Assembly: GCA_030549495.1 (NCBI GenBank)
Contig: JAUIRK010000278.1
Coordinates: forward strand, 186,001 to 250,000
Reading direction: 5' to 3'
Length of the DNA stretch: 64,000 nt
From: Nectonema munidae
Lineage: Eukaryota; Nematomorpha; Nectonematoida; Nectonematidae
The notes under the pieces are model-generated. The model was not told where the DNA came from. It ran no database searches and saw only the letters and a program-made list of their open reading frames with translations. Shown here piece after piece: positions 10,119-22,090 of the stretch (position 1 is the first letter of the stretch; each line of letters starts with the position of its first letter). The position numbers and the translations under genes were made by a program.

Positions 10119-12603
10119 GTTTTACCTGTTTGTGCTTGCATGTGTTTAAGTTTTCCCTGTTTGTGCCTGCCTGTGTTTGAGTGCTCCCTGTTTGTGCCTG
10201 CCTGTGTTTGAGTGCGCCCTGTTTGAACCTGCCTGTATTTGAGTGCTTCTTATTTGTGTCTGCCTGTGTTATTATGTCCCATGTTTGAGTCCCTCTTATT
10301 TTTGCCTGCTTGTGCCTTGCTGTATTTGAATGTGCCTTGTTGGTGCTTGCCTGTGTTAAAGTACTCCCTGTTAGTGCCTGCCTGTGTTTGAGTGCTCCTT
10401 GTTTGTGTCTGCCTGTGTTTTAGTGCTCCTTGTTTGTTTCTGTTAGTGCCTCCTGTTTATGCCTGATTGTGTTTGAATGCCCCTTGTTGGTGTTTGCCTC
10501 TGTTAAAGTGCTCCCTTTTTGCGCCTGTCTGTGTTTAAGTCAACCCTGTTTGTGCCTGCCTGTGTTTGAGTGCTCCCTGTTTGAGCCTTCCTTTGTTTGG
10601 GTGCTCCTTGTTTGTGACTGCCTGTGTTATAGTGCCTGCCTCATGTTTGAGTGCCTCCTGTTGTTTGTCCCTGTTTGTGTCTGTATGTTTGAGTGCCCCC
10701 TGTTTGTGCTTGCCTGTGTTTGAGTGCCTCCTGTTTGTGCCTGCCTGTGTTTGTGTCCTCCTTGTTTGTGCGTTCCTGTGTTTGTGTGGCCCCTGTAGGT
10801 GTTTACCTGTTTTAAAGTGCTCCTTTTTTCTGCCTGAATCTGTTTAAGTGCTACCTGTTTGTGCTTGCCTGTGTTTAAGTTTTCTTGTTTGTGCCTACCT
10901 TATTTAACTCCCTGTTTGTGCCTGCCTGTGTTTGAGTGCTCCCTGTTTGTGCCTGCCTGTGTTTTAGTGCTCCCTGTTTGAACTGCCTGTGTTTGAGTCT
11001 CCTTATTTGTGTCTGCCTGTGTTATAGTGTCCCATGTTTGAGTCCCTCTTGTTTTTGCCTGCTTGTGCCTTCCTGTGTTTGAATGCCCCTTGTTGGTGCT
11101 TGCATGTGTTAAAGTACTCCCTTTTTGAGCCTGAATCTGTTTAAGTGCTCCCTGTTTGTGTTTAAGTCCACCCTGTTTGTACCTGCGTGTGTTGGGTTTT
11201 CCCTGTTTGAGCCCTTGTTTGAACCTGCCTGTGTTTGGGTGCTCCTTGTTTGTGTCTGCCTGTGTTATAGTGCCCCATGTTTGAGTGCCTCCTGTTTATG
11301 CCTGATTGTGTTTGAATGCCCCCTGTTGGTGTTTGTCTGTGTTAAAGTGCTCCCTTTTTGTGCCTGTCTGTTAAATTGCTCCCTGTTTGTGCCTGCCTGT
11401 GTTTAAGTCAACCCTGTTTGTGCCTTCCTGTGTTTGAGTGCTCCTTTTTTGGTGACTGCCTGTGTTATAGTGCCCCATATTTGTGCCTGCCTCTTGTTTG
11501 AGTGCCCCCTGTTGTTTGAGTGCCCCCTGTTTGTGTGCTGTCCATGTCTTGAGTGCCCCATATTTGTGCCTGCCTTTGTTTCAGTGCTTTCTGTTTGTGC
11601 CTGCCTGTGTTTGTGTTCTCCTTGTTTGTGCGTTCCTGTGTTTGTGTGGCCCCTGTAGGTTTTTACGTGTTTTAAAGTGCTCCCTTTTTCTGCCTGAATC
11701 TGTTTAAGTTTTACCTGTTTGTGCTTGCATGTGTTTAAGTTTTCCCTGTTTGTGCCTGCCTGTGTTTAAATCCTCCCTGTTTGTGCCTGCCTGTGTTTGA
11801 GTGCTCCCTGTTTGTGCCTGCTTGTGTTTGAGTGCTCCCTTTGTTTGAGCCTGCCTGTATTTGAGTGCTCCTTATTTGTGTCTGCCTGTGTTATAGTGCT
11901 CCCATGTTTGAGTCCCTCTTGTTTTTGCCTGCTTGTGCTTTGCTGTATTTGAATGTGCCTTGTTGGTGCTTGCCTGTGTTAAAGTACTCCCTGTTAGTGC
12001 CTGCCTGTGTTTGAGTGCTCCCTTTTGAGCCTGCCTGTGTTTGGGTGCTCCTTGTTTGTGTCTGCCTGTGTTATAGTGCCTCCTGTTTATGCCTGATTGT
12101 GTTTGAATGCCTCTTGTTGGTGTTTGCCCCTGTTAAAGTGCTCCCTTTTTGCGCCTGCCTGTGTTTAAGTCAACCCTGTTTGTGCCTGCTGTGTTTGAGT
12201 GCTCCCTGTTTGAGCCTTCCTGTGTTTGAGTGCTCCTTGTTTGTGACTGCCTGTGTTATAGTGTCCCATGTTTGAGTCCCTCTTGTTTTTGCCTGCTTGT
12301 GCCTTCCTGTGTTTGAATGCCCCTTGTTGGTGCTTGCTTGTGTTAAAGTACTCCCTTTTTGAGCCTGAATCTGTTTAAGTGTTCCCTGTGTTTAAGTCCA
12401 CCCTGTTTGTACCTGCGTGTGTTGGGTTTTCCCTGTTTGAGCCCTTGTTTGAACCTCCCTGTGTTTGGGTGCTCCTTGTTTGTGTCTGCTTGTGTTATAG
12501 TGCCCCATGTTTGAGTGCCTCCTGTTTATGCCTGATTGTGTTTGAATGCCCCCTGTTGGTGCTTGACTGTGTTAAAGTGCTCCCTTTTTGCGCCTGTCTG
12601 TGT

Positions 12604-13940
12604 TTAAGTCAACCCTGTTTGTGCCTTCCTGTGTTTGAGTGCTCCCTGTTTGAGCCTTCCTGTATTTGAGTGCTCCTTTTTTGTGACTGCCTGTGTTATA
12701 GTGCCCCATGTTTGTGCCTGCCTCTGTTTGAGTGCCTCCTCTTGTTTGAGTGCCCCCTGTTTGTGTCTGTCCATGCTTGAGTGCCCCATATTTGTGTCTG
12801 CCTGTGTTTGAGTGCCTTCTGTTTGTGCCTGCTTGTGTTTGTGTTCTCCTTGTTTGTGCGTTCCTGTGTTTGTGTGGCCCCTGTAAGTTTTTACGTGTTT
12901 TAAAGTGCTCCCTTTTTCTGCCTGAATCTGTTTAAGTTTTACCTGTTTGTGCTTGCATGTGTTTAAGTTTTCCCTGTTTGTGCCTGCCTGTGTTTAAATC
13001 CTCCCTGTTTGTGCCTGCCTGTGTTTGAGTGCTCCCTTTTTGTGCCTGCCTGTGTTTGAGTGCTCCCTGTTTGAACCCGCCTGTATTTGAGTGCTCTTTA
13101 TTTGTGTCTGCCTGTGTTATAGTGTCCCATGTTTGAGTCCCTCTTATTTTTGCCTGCTTGTGCCTTGCTGTATTTGAATGTGCCTTGTTGGTGCTTGCCT
13201 GTGTTAAAGTACTCCCTGTTAGTGCCTGCCTGTGTTTGAGTGCTCCCTTTTTGAGCCTGCCTGTGTTTGGGTGCTCCTTGTTTGTGTCTGCCTGTGTTAT
13301 AGTGCCTCCTGTTTATGCCTGATTGTGTTTGAATGCCCCTTGTTGGTGTTTGCCCCTGTTAAAGTGCTCCCTTTTTGCGCCTGCCTGTGTTTAAGTCAAC
13401 CCTGTTTGTGCCTGCTGTGTTTGAGTGCTACCTGTTTGAGCCTTCCTGTGTTTGAGTGCTCCTTGTTTGTGACTGCCTGTGTTATAGTGTCCCATGTTTG
13501 AGTCCCTCTTGTTTTTGCCTGCTTGTGCCTTCCTGTGTTTGAATGCCCCTTGTTGGTTCTTGCTTGTGTTAAAGTACTCCCTTTTTGAGCCTGAATCTGT
13601 TTAAGTGCTCCCTGTGTTTAAGTCCACCCTGTTTGTACCTGCGTGTGTTGGGTTTTCCCTGTTTGAGCCCTTGTTTGAACCTGCCTGTGTTTGGGTGCTC
13701 CTTGTTTGTGTCTGCCTGTGTTATAGTGCCCCATGTTTGAGTGCCTCCTGTTTATGTCTGATTGTGTTTGAATGCCCCTTGTTGGTGTTTGCCCCTGTTA
13801 AAATGCTCCCTTTTATCGCCTGCCTGTGTTTAAGCCAACCCTGTTTGTGCCTGCTGTGTTTGAGTGCTCCCTGTTTGAGCCTTCCTGTGTTTGAGTGCTC
13901 CTTGTTTGTGACTGCCTGTGTTATAGTGTCCCATGTTTGA
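12604..13940 (+). repeat. Duplicated segment, partner 18100-19436
   Basis: Landmarks at 12604, 13232 and 13605 recur at 18100, 18728 and 19101, all with an offset of 5496 bp, so about 1.3 kb is copied without net length change. Shared private variants include the compact GCCTGCTGTGTTTGAG monomer, which has lost three bases. Confidence 0.8.
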
Positions 13941-15286
13941 GTCCCTCTTGTTTTTGCCTGCTTGTGCCTTCCTGTGTTTGAATGCCCCTTGTTGGTGCTT
14001 GCCTGTCTTAAAGTGCTCCCTTTTTGCGCCTGTCTGTGTTTAAGTCAACCCTGTTTGTGCCTTCCTGTATTTGAGTGCTCCCTGTTTGAGCCTTCCTTTG
14101 TTTGGGTGCTCCTTGTTTCTGTCTGCCTGTGTTATAGTGCCCCATGTTTGAGTGCCTCCTGTTTATGCCTGATTGTGTTTGAATGCCACCTGTTGGTGCT
14201 TGCCTGTGTTAAAGTGCTCCCTTTTTGCGCCTGCCTGTGTTTGTGTCCTCCTTGTTTGTGCATTCCTGTGTTTGTGTGGCCCCTGTAGGTGTTTACCTGT
14301 TTTAAAGTGCTCCCTTTTTCTGCCTGAATCTGTTAAAGTGCTACCTGTTTGTGCTTGCATGTGTTTAAGTTTTCCTTGTTTGTGCCTACCTGTATTTAAA
14401 TCCTCCCTGTTTGTGCCTGCCTGTGTTTGAGTGCTCCCTGTTTGTGCCTGCCTGTGTTTGAGTGCTCCCTGTGTTTGAATGCTCCTTATTTGTGTCTGCC
14501 TGTGTTATAGTGTCCCATGTTTGAGTCCCTCTTGTTTTTGCCTGCTTGTGCCTTCCTGTGTTTGAATACTATTTGTTGGTGCTTGCCTGTGTTAAAGTAC
14601 TCTCTTTTTGAGCCTGAATCTGTTTAAGTGCTCCCTGTTTGTGCCTGCCTGTGTTTAAGTCCACCCTGTTTGTACCTGCGTGTGTTGGGTTTTCCCTGTT
14701 TGAGCCCTTGTTTGAACCTGCCTGCGTTTGAGTGCTCCGTGTTTGTGTTTGCCTGTGTTATAGTTCCCCATGTTTGAGTTCCTCCTGTTTATGCCTCATT
14801 GTGTTTGAATGCCCCCTATTGGTGTTTGCCTGTGTTTAAGTGTTCCCTTTTTGTGCCTAAATCTGTTTAAGTGCTTGCATGTGGTTAAGTCCACACTGTT
14901 TGTGCCTGCCTGTGTCGGGTGCTCGCTGTTTTTGAGTGCCTACCAGTGTTTAAGTGCTCCCTTCTCTCCTTGTCCTCGTTGTTTTTGTCTGACTGTGTTT
15001 GCATGCTCCCTGTTGATTTAGTGCTAGTTGTTTGTTAATGCCTTTGTTTGATTGCTCTCTATTTGTAACTGCCTGCGTTTGAGTGTGACCTGTTTGCGCC
15101 AGCCTGTGTCTAAGTACTCGCTGTTTGTGCCTACCTGTGTTTAATTCCACCTTGTTTATGTTTGCATATGTTGGGTTCTCCCTATTCGAGTGCCTGCCTG
15201 TTTTGTGTTCCTGCCTGCTTATTGTTTAAGTCCTAACTATGTTTAAGTGCTCCTTGTTTGTGCCTCACCGTGTTTGGGTGCTTCCT

Positions 15287-16017
15287 GTTGATTGAGTGCT
15301 CATCGTTTGTTCCTGCCTGTGTTTGAGTGCTCCCTGTTTTTGCCTGTATGTGCTTCCTGTTTGTGCCTTCCTGTGTTTGAGTGCCCTCTGTTGGTGCTTG
15401 CCTGTGTAAAAGTGCTCCCTTTTTGTGCCTAAATCTGTTTAAGGGCTCCCTGTTTGAGCTTGCATGTGTTTAAGTGTTCCCTTTTTGTGCCAGCCTGTGT
15501 TTAAGTCCTCCTGTTAGTGCCTGCCTGTGTTTGAGTGCTCCCTTTTTGAGACTGCCTGTGTTTGGGTGCTCCTTGTTTGTGTCTGCCTGTGTTATAGTGC
15601 CCCATGTTTATGTCTGCTTGTTTTTGAATGCCCCCTGTTGGTGCTTGCCTGTGATAAAGTGCTCTCTTTTTGTGCCTGCCTGTGTTTAAATCAACCCTGC
15701 TTGTGCCTGCCTGTGTTTGAGTGCTCCCTGTTTGAGCCTTCCTGTGTTTGAGTGCTCCTTGTTTGTGACTGCCTGTGTTATAGTGCCCCATGTTTGGGCC
15801 TGCCTCTGTTTGAGTGCCTCCTGTTGTTTGAGTGCTCCCTGTTTGTGTCTGTCCGTGCTTGAGTGCCCCATATTTGTGCCTGCCTGTGTTTGAGTGCCTT
15901 CTGTTTGTGCCTGCCTGTGTTTGTGTCCTCCTTGTTTGTGCATTCCTGTGTTTGTGTGGCCCCTGTAGGTGTTTACCTGTTTTAAAGTGCTCCTTTTATC
16001 TGCCTGAATCTGTTTAA
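15287..16017 (+). repeat. Duplicated segment, partner 20572-21303
   Basis: Landmarks at 15287, 15501, 15686 and 15832 recur at 20572, 20724-20787, 20972 and 21118 with an offset of 5285-5286 bp. Both copies carry the uncommon monomers TGATAAAGTGCTCTC and the GGGCCTGCCTC variant near their ends. They begin with the higher-order marker, so they are fragments of the unit that dominates domains II and III. Confidence 0.78.
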
Positions 16018-18130
16018 GTGCTACCTGTTTGTGCTTGCCTGTGTTTAAGTTTTCCCTGTTTGTGCCTGCCTGTGTTTAAATCCTCAATGTTTGTGCCTGC
16101 CTGTGTTTGAGTGCTCCCTGTTTGTGCCTGCCTGTGTTTTAGTGCTCCCTGTTTGAACCTGCCTGTGTTTGAGTCTCCTATTTGTGTCTGCCTGTGTTAT
16201 AGTGTCCCATGTTTGAGTCCCTCTTGTTTTTGCCTGCTTATGCCTTCTTGTGTTTGAATGCCCCTTGTTGGTGCTTGCCTGTGTTAAAGTACTACCTTTT
16301 TGAGCCTGAATCTGTTTAAGTGCTCCCTGTGTTTAAGTCCACCCTGTTTGTACCTGCGTGTGTTGGGTTTTCCCTGTTTGAGCCCTTGTTTGAACCTGCC
16401 TGTGTTTGGGTGCTCCTTGTTTGTGTCTGCTTGTGTTATAGTGCCCCATGTTTGAGTGCCTCCTGTTTATGCCTGATTGTGTTTGAATGCCACATGTTGG
16501 TGCTTGCCTGTGTTAAAGTGCTCCCTTTTTGCGCCTGTCTGTGTTTAAGTCAACCCTGTTTGTGCCTTCCTGTGTTTGAGTGCTCCCTGTTTGAGACTTC
16601 CTGTGTTTGAGTGCTCCTTTTTTGTGACTGCCTGTGTTATAGTGCCCCATGTTTGTGCCTGTTTCTGTTTGAGTGGCTCCTGTTGTTTGAGTGCCCCCTG
16701 TTTGTGTCTGTCCATGCTTGAGTGCCCCATATTTGTGCCTGCCTGTGTTTGAGTGCCTTCTGTTTGTGCCTGCCTGTGTTTGTGTTCTCCTTGTTTGTGC
16801 GTTCCTGTGTTTGTGTGGCCCCTGTAGGTTTTTACGTGTTTTAAAGTGCTTCCTTTTTCTGCCTGAATATGTTTAAGTTTTACCTGTTTGTGCTTGCATG
16901 TGTTTAAGTTTTCCCTGTTTGTGCCTGCCTGTGTTTGAGTGCTCCCTGTTTGTGCCTGCCTGTGTTTGAGTGCTCCCTGTTTGAACCTGACTGTATTTGA
17001 GTGCTTCTTATTTGTGTCTGCCTGTGTTATTATGTCCCATGTTTGAGTCCCTCTTGTTTTTGCCTGCTTGTGCCTTGCTGTGTTTGAATGCGCCTTGTTG
17101 GTGCTTGCCTGTGTTAAAGTACTCCCTGTTAGTGCCTGCCTGTGTTTGAGTGCTCCTTGTTTGTGTCTGCCTGTGTTATAGTGCCCCATGTTTGAGTGCC
17201 TCCTGTTTATGCCTGATTGTGTTTGAATGCCCCTTGTTGGTGTTTGCCCCTGTTAAAGTGCTCCCTTTTTGCGCCTGCCTGTGTTTAAGTCAACCCTGTT
17301 TGTGCCTGCCTGTGTTTGAGTGCTCCCTGTTTGAGCCTTCCTGTGTTTGAGTGCTCCTTGTTTGTGACTGCCTGTGTCATAGTGCCTGCCTCTGTTTGAG
17401 TACCTCCTGTTGTTTGAGTGCTCCCTGTTTGTGTCTGTCCATGCTTGAGTGCCCCATATTTGTGCCTGCCTGTGTTTGAGTGCCTTCTGTTTGTGCCTGC
17501 CTGTGTTTGTGTCCTCCTTGTTTGTGCGTTCCTGTGTTTGTGTGGCCCCCGTAGGTGTTTACCTGTTTTAAAGTGCTCCTTTTATCTGCCTGAATCTGTT
17601 TAAGTGCTACCTGTTTGTGCTTGCCTGTGTTTAAGTTTTCCCTGTCTGTGCCTGCCTGTGTTTGAGTGCTCCCTGTTTGTGCCTGCCTGTGTTTTAGTGC
17701 TCCCTGTTTGAACCTGCCTGTGTTTGAGTCTCCTATTTGTGTCTGACTGTGTTATAATGTCCCATGTTTGAGTCCCTCTTGTTTTTGCCTGCTTGTGCCT
17801 TCCTGTGTTTGAATGCCCCTTGTTGGTGCTTGCATGTGTTAAAGTACTCCCTTTTTGAACCTGAATCTGTTTAAGTGCTCACTGTGTTTAAACCAACCCT
17901 GTTTGTACCTGCGTGTGTTGGGTTTTCCCTGTTTGAGCCCTTGTTTGAACCTGCCTGTGTTTGGGTGCTCCTTGTTTGTGTCTGCCTGTCTTATAGTGCC
18001 CCATGTTTGAGTGCCTCCTGTTTATGCCTGATTGTGTTTGAATGCCCCCTGTTGGTGCTTGCCTGTGTTAAAGTGCTCCCTTTTTGCGCCTGTCTGTGTT
18101 TAAGTCAACCCTGTTTGTGCCTTCCTGTGT

Positions 18131-19190
18131 TTGAGTGCTCCCTGTTTGAGCCTTCCTGTGTTTGAGTGCTCCTTTTTTGTGACTGCCTGTGTTATAGTGC
18201 CCCATATTTGTGCCTGCCTCTGTTTGAGTGCCCCCTGTTGTTTGAGTGCCCCCTGTTTGTGTCTGTCCATGCTTGAGTGCCCCATATTTGTGCCTGCCTT
18301 TGTTTCAGTGCTTTCTGTTTGTGCCTGCCTGTGTTTGTGTTCTCCTTGTTTGTGCGTTCCTGTGTTTGTGTGGCCCCTGTAGGTTTTTACGTGTTTTAAA
18401 GTGCTCCCTTTTTCTGCCTGAATCTGTTTAAGTTTTACCTGTTTGTGCTTGCATGTGTTTAAGTTTTCCCTGTTTGTGCCTGCCTGTGTTTAAATCCTCC
18501 CTGTTTGTGCCTGCCTGTGTTTGAGTGCTCCCTGTTTGTGCCTGCCTGTGTTTGAGTGCTCCCTGTTTGAACCTGCCTGTATTTGAGTGCTCCTTATTTG
18601 TGTCTGCCTGTGTTATAGTGTCCCATGTTTGAGTCCCTCTTGTTTTTGCCTGCTTGTGCCTTGCTGTATTTGAATGTGCCTTGTTGGTGCTTGCCTGTGT
18701 TAAAGTACTCCCTGTTAGTGCCTGCCTGTGTTTGAGTGCTCCCTTTTTGAGTCTGCCTGTGTTTGGGTGCTCCTTGTTTGTGTCTGCCTGTGTTATAGTG
18801 CCTCCTGTTTATGCCTGATTGTGTTTGAATGCCTCTTGTTGGTGTTTGCCCCTGTTAAAGTGCTCCCTTTTTGCGCCTGCCTGTGTTTAAGTCAAACCTG
18901 TTTGTGCCTGCTGTGTTTGAGTGCTCCCTGTTTGAGCCTTTCTGTGTTTGAGTGCTCCTTGTTTGTGACTGCCTGTGTTATAGTGTCCCATGTTTGAGTC
19001 CCTCTTGTTTTTGCCTGCTTGTGCCTTCCTGTGTTTGAATGCCCCTTGTTGGTGCTTGCTTGTGTTAAAGTACTCCCTTTTTAAGCCTGAATCTGTTTAA
19101 GTGCTCCCTGTGTTTATGTCCACCCTGTTTGTACCTGCGTGTATTGGGTTTTCCCTGTTTGAGCCCTTGTTTGAACCTGCCTGTGTTTGG
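18131..19190 (+). repeat. Duplicated segment, partner 23073-24132
   Basis: Landmarks at 18131, 18246, 18728 and 19101 recur at 23073, 23188, 23670 and 24043, each with an offset of 4942 bp. At least 1.06 kb is copied with few changes. With the 5496-bp pair this gives three related blocks (12.6, 18.1 and 23.1 kb), as expected from repeated unequal exchange. Confidence 0.8.
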
Positions 19191-22019
19191 GTGCTCCTTG
19201 TTTGTGTCTGCCTGTGTTATAGTGCCCCATGTTTGAGTGCCTCCTGTTTATGCCTGATTGTGTTTGAATGCCCCTTGTTGGTGTTTGCCCCTGTTAAAAT
19301 GCTCCCTTTTTGCGCCTGCCTGTGTTTAAGTCAACCCTGTTTGTGCCTGCTGTGTTTGAGTGCTCCCTGTTTGAGCCTTCCTGTGTTTGAGTGCTCCTTT
19401 TTTGTGACTGCCTGTGTTATAGTGTCCCATGTTTGAGTCCCTCTTGTTTTTGCCTGCTTGTGCCTTCCTGTGTTTGAATGCCCCTTGTTGGTGCTTGCCT
19501 GTGTTAAAGTACTCCCTTTTTGAGCCTGAATCTGTTTAAGTGCTCCCTGTGTTTAAGTCCACCCTGTTTGTACCTGCGTGTGTTGGGTTTTCCCTGTTTG
19601 AGCCCTTGTTTGAACTTGCCTGTGTTTGGGTGCTCCTTGTTTGTGTCTGCCTGTGTTATAGTGCCCCATGTTTGAGTGCCTCTTGTTTATGCCTGATTGT
19701 GTTTGAATGCCCCTTGTTGGTGTTTGCCCCTGTTAAAATGCTCCCTTTTTGCGCCTGCCTGTGTTTAAGTCAACCCTGTTTGTGCCTTCCTGTGTTTGAG
19801 TGCTCCCTGTTTGAGCCTTCCTGTGTTTGGGTGCTCCTTGTTTTTGCCTGCCTATGTTGTAGTGCCCCATGTTTGAGGGCCTCCTGTTTATGCCTGCTTG
19901 TTTTTGAATAAAACATGTTGGTGCTATGCCTGTGTTAAAGTGCTCCCTTTTTGCGCCTGCCTGTGTTTGTGTCCTCCTTGTTTGTGCATTCCTGTGTTTG
20001 AATGCTCCTTATTTGTGTCTGCCTGTGTTATAGTGTCCCATGTTTGTGTCCCTTTTGTTTTTGCCTGCTTGTGCCTTCCTGTGTTTGAATGCCCCTTGTT
20101 AGTGCTTGCCTGTGTTAAAGTACTTCCTTTTTGAGCCTGAATCTGTTTAAGTGCTCCCTGTTTGTGCCTGCCTGTGTTTAAGTCCACCCTGTTTGTACCT
20201 GCGTGTTGGGTTTTCCCTGTTTGAGCCCTTGTTTGAACCTGCCTGCGTTTGAGTGCTCCGTGTTTGTATTTGCCTGTGTTAAAGTTCCCCATGTTTGAGT
20301 GCCTCCTGATTATGCCTCATTGTGTTTGAAAGCCCCCTGTTGGTGTTTGCCTGTGTTAAAGTGCTCCCTTTTTGTGCCTGCCTGTGTCTAAGTGCTGTCT
20401 GTTTGTGCCTGCCTGTGTTTAATTTCACCTTGTTTGTGCTTGCGTATGTTGGGTTTTCCCTATTTGAGTGCCTGCCTGTGTTGTGTTCCCTGTTTCTGCC
20501 TGCTTATTATTTAAGTCCTACCTGTGTTTAAGTGCTCCTTGTTTGTGCCTGACCGTGTTTGGGTGCTTCCTGTTGATTGAGTGCTCGTCGTTTGTTCCTG
20601 CCTGTGTTTGAGTGCTCCCTGTTTTTGCCTGTATGTGCTTCCTGTTTGTACCTTCCTATGTTTTAGTGCCCTCTGTTGGTGCTTGTCTGTGTTAAAGTGC
20701 TCCCTTTTTGTGCCAAAATCTGTTTAAGTGCTCCCTGTTTGAGCTTGCATGTGTTTAAGTGTTCCCTGTTTGTGCCAGCCTGTGTTTAAGTCCTCCCTGT
20801 TAGTGCCTGCCTGTGTTTGAGTGCTCCCTTTTTGAGCCTGCCCGTGTTTGGGTGCTCCTTGTTTGTGTCTGCCTGTGTTATATTGCCCAATGTTTATGCC
20901 TGCTTGTTTTTGAATGCCCCCTGTTGGTGCTTGCCTGTGATAAAGTGCTCTCTTTTTGTGCCTGCCTGTGTTTAAATCAACCCTGTTTGTGCCTGCCTGT
21001 GTTTGAGTGCTCCCTGTTTGAGCATTCCTGTGTTTGGGTGCTCCTTGTTTGTGACTGCCTTTGTTATAGTGCCCCACGTTTGGGCCTGCCTCTGTTTGAG
21101 TGCCTCCTGTTGTTTGAATGCTCCCTGTTTGTGTCTGTCCGTGCTTGAGTGCCCCATATTTGTGCCTGCCTGTTTTTGAGTGCCTTCTGTTTGTGCCTGC
21201 CTGTGTTTGTGTCCTCCTTGTTTGTGCATTCCTGTGTTTGTGTGGTCCCTGTAGGTGTTTACCTGTTTTAAAGTGCTCCCTTTTTCTGCCTGAATCTGTT
21301 TAAGTGCTACCTGTTTGTGGTTGCATGTGTTTAAGTTTTCCTTGTTTGTGCCTACCTGTATTTAAATCCTCCCTGTTTGTGCCTGCCTGTGTTTGAGTGC
21401 TCCCTGTTTGTGCCTGCCTGTATTTGAGTGCTCCCTGTGTTTGAATGCTCCTTATTTGTGTCTGCCTGTGTTATAGTGTCCCATGTTTGAGTCCCTCTTG
21501 TTTTTGCCTGCTTGTGCCTTCCTGTGTTTGAATGCCCCTTGTTAGTCCTTCCCTGTGTTAAAGTACTCCCTTTTTGAGCCTGAATCTGTTTAAGTGCTCC
21601 CTGTTTGTGCCTGTCTGTATTTAAGTCCACCCTGTTTGTACCTGCGTGTGTTGGGTTTTCCCTGTTTGAGCCCTTGTTTGAACCTGCCTGCGTTTGAGTG
21701 CTCCATGTTTGTGTTTGCCTGTGTTATAGTTCCCCATGTTTGAGTGCCTCCTGTTTATGCCTCATTGTGTTTGAATGCCCCCTGTTGGTGTTTGCCTGTG
21801 TTAAAGTGCTCCCTTTTTGTGGCTGTCTCTGTTTAAGTGCTCTCTGTTTGTGCCTGCCTGTGTTTAAGTCAACCCTATGTGTGCCTGCGTGTGTTGGGTT
21901 CTCCCTGTTTGAGTGCTTGCCTGTGTTTAAGTGCTCCTTGTTTCTGCTTGACTATTGTTCAAGTCCTACCTGTATTTAAGTGCTCCTTGTTTGTGCATGC
22001 CAGTGTTTGGGTGCTCACT

Positions 22020-22090
22020 GTTGATAGAGTGCTCGTTGTTGTTCCTGCCTGTGTTTGAGTGCTCCCTATTTTGCCTGTGTGTGTTTGAGC
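22020..22090 (+). repeat. Variant higher-order marker, shared with 36493
   Basis: The usual marker GTTGATTGAG is changed to GTTGATAGAG here and at 36493, and both are preceded by the rare GCATGCCAGTGTTTGGG. No other copy of this pair of variants was seen in the window. It is a useful tag for tracing a copy event over about 14.5 kb. Confidence 0.65.

Noticed and set aside
16545-17189. Minus-strand open frame of 214 codons, the longest in the window, hydrophilic and repetitive
   Set aside because: It follows from the stop-free minus-strand monomer. There is no conserved start, no frame conservation between copies and no non-repeat domain, and related copies break at different points.
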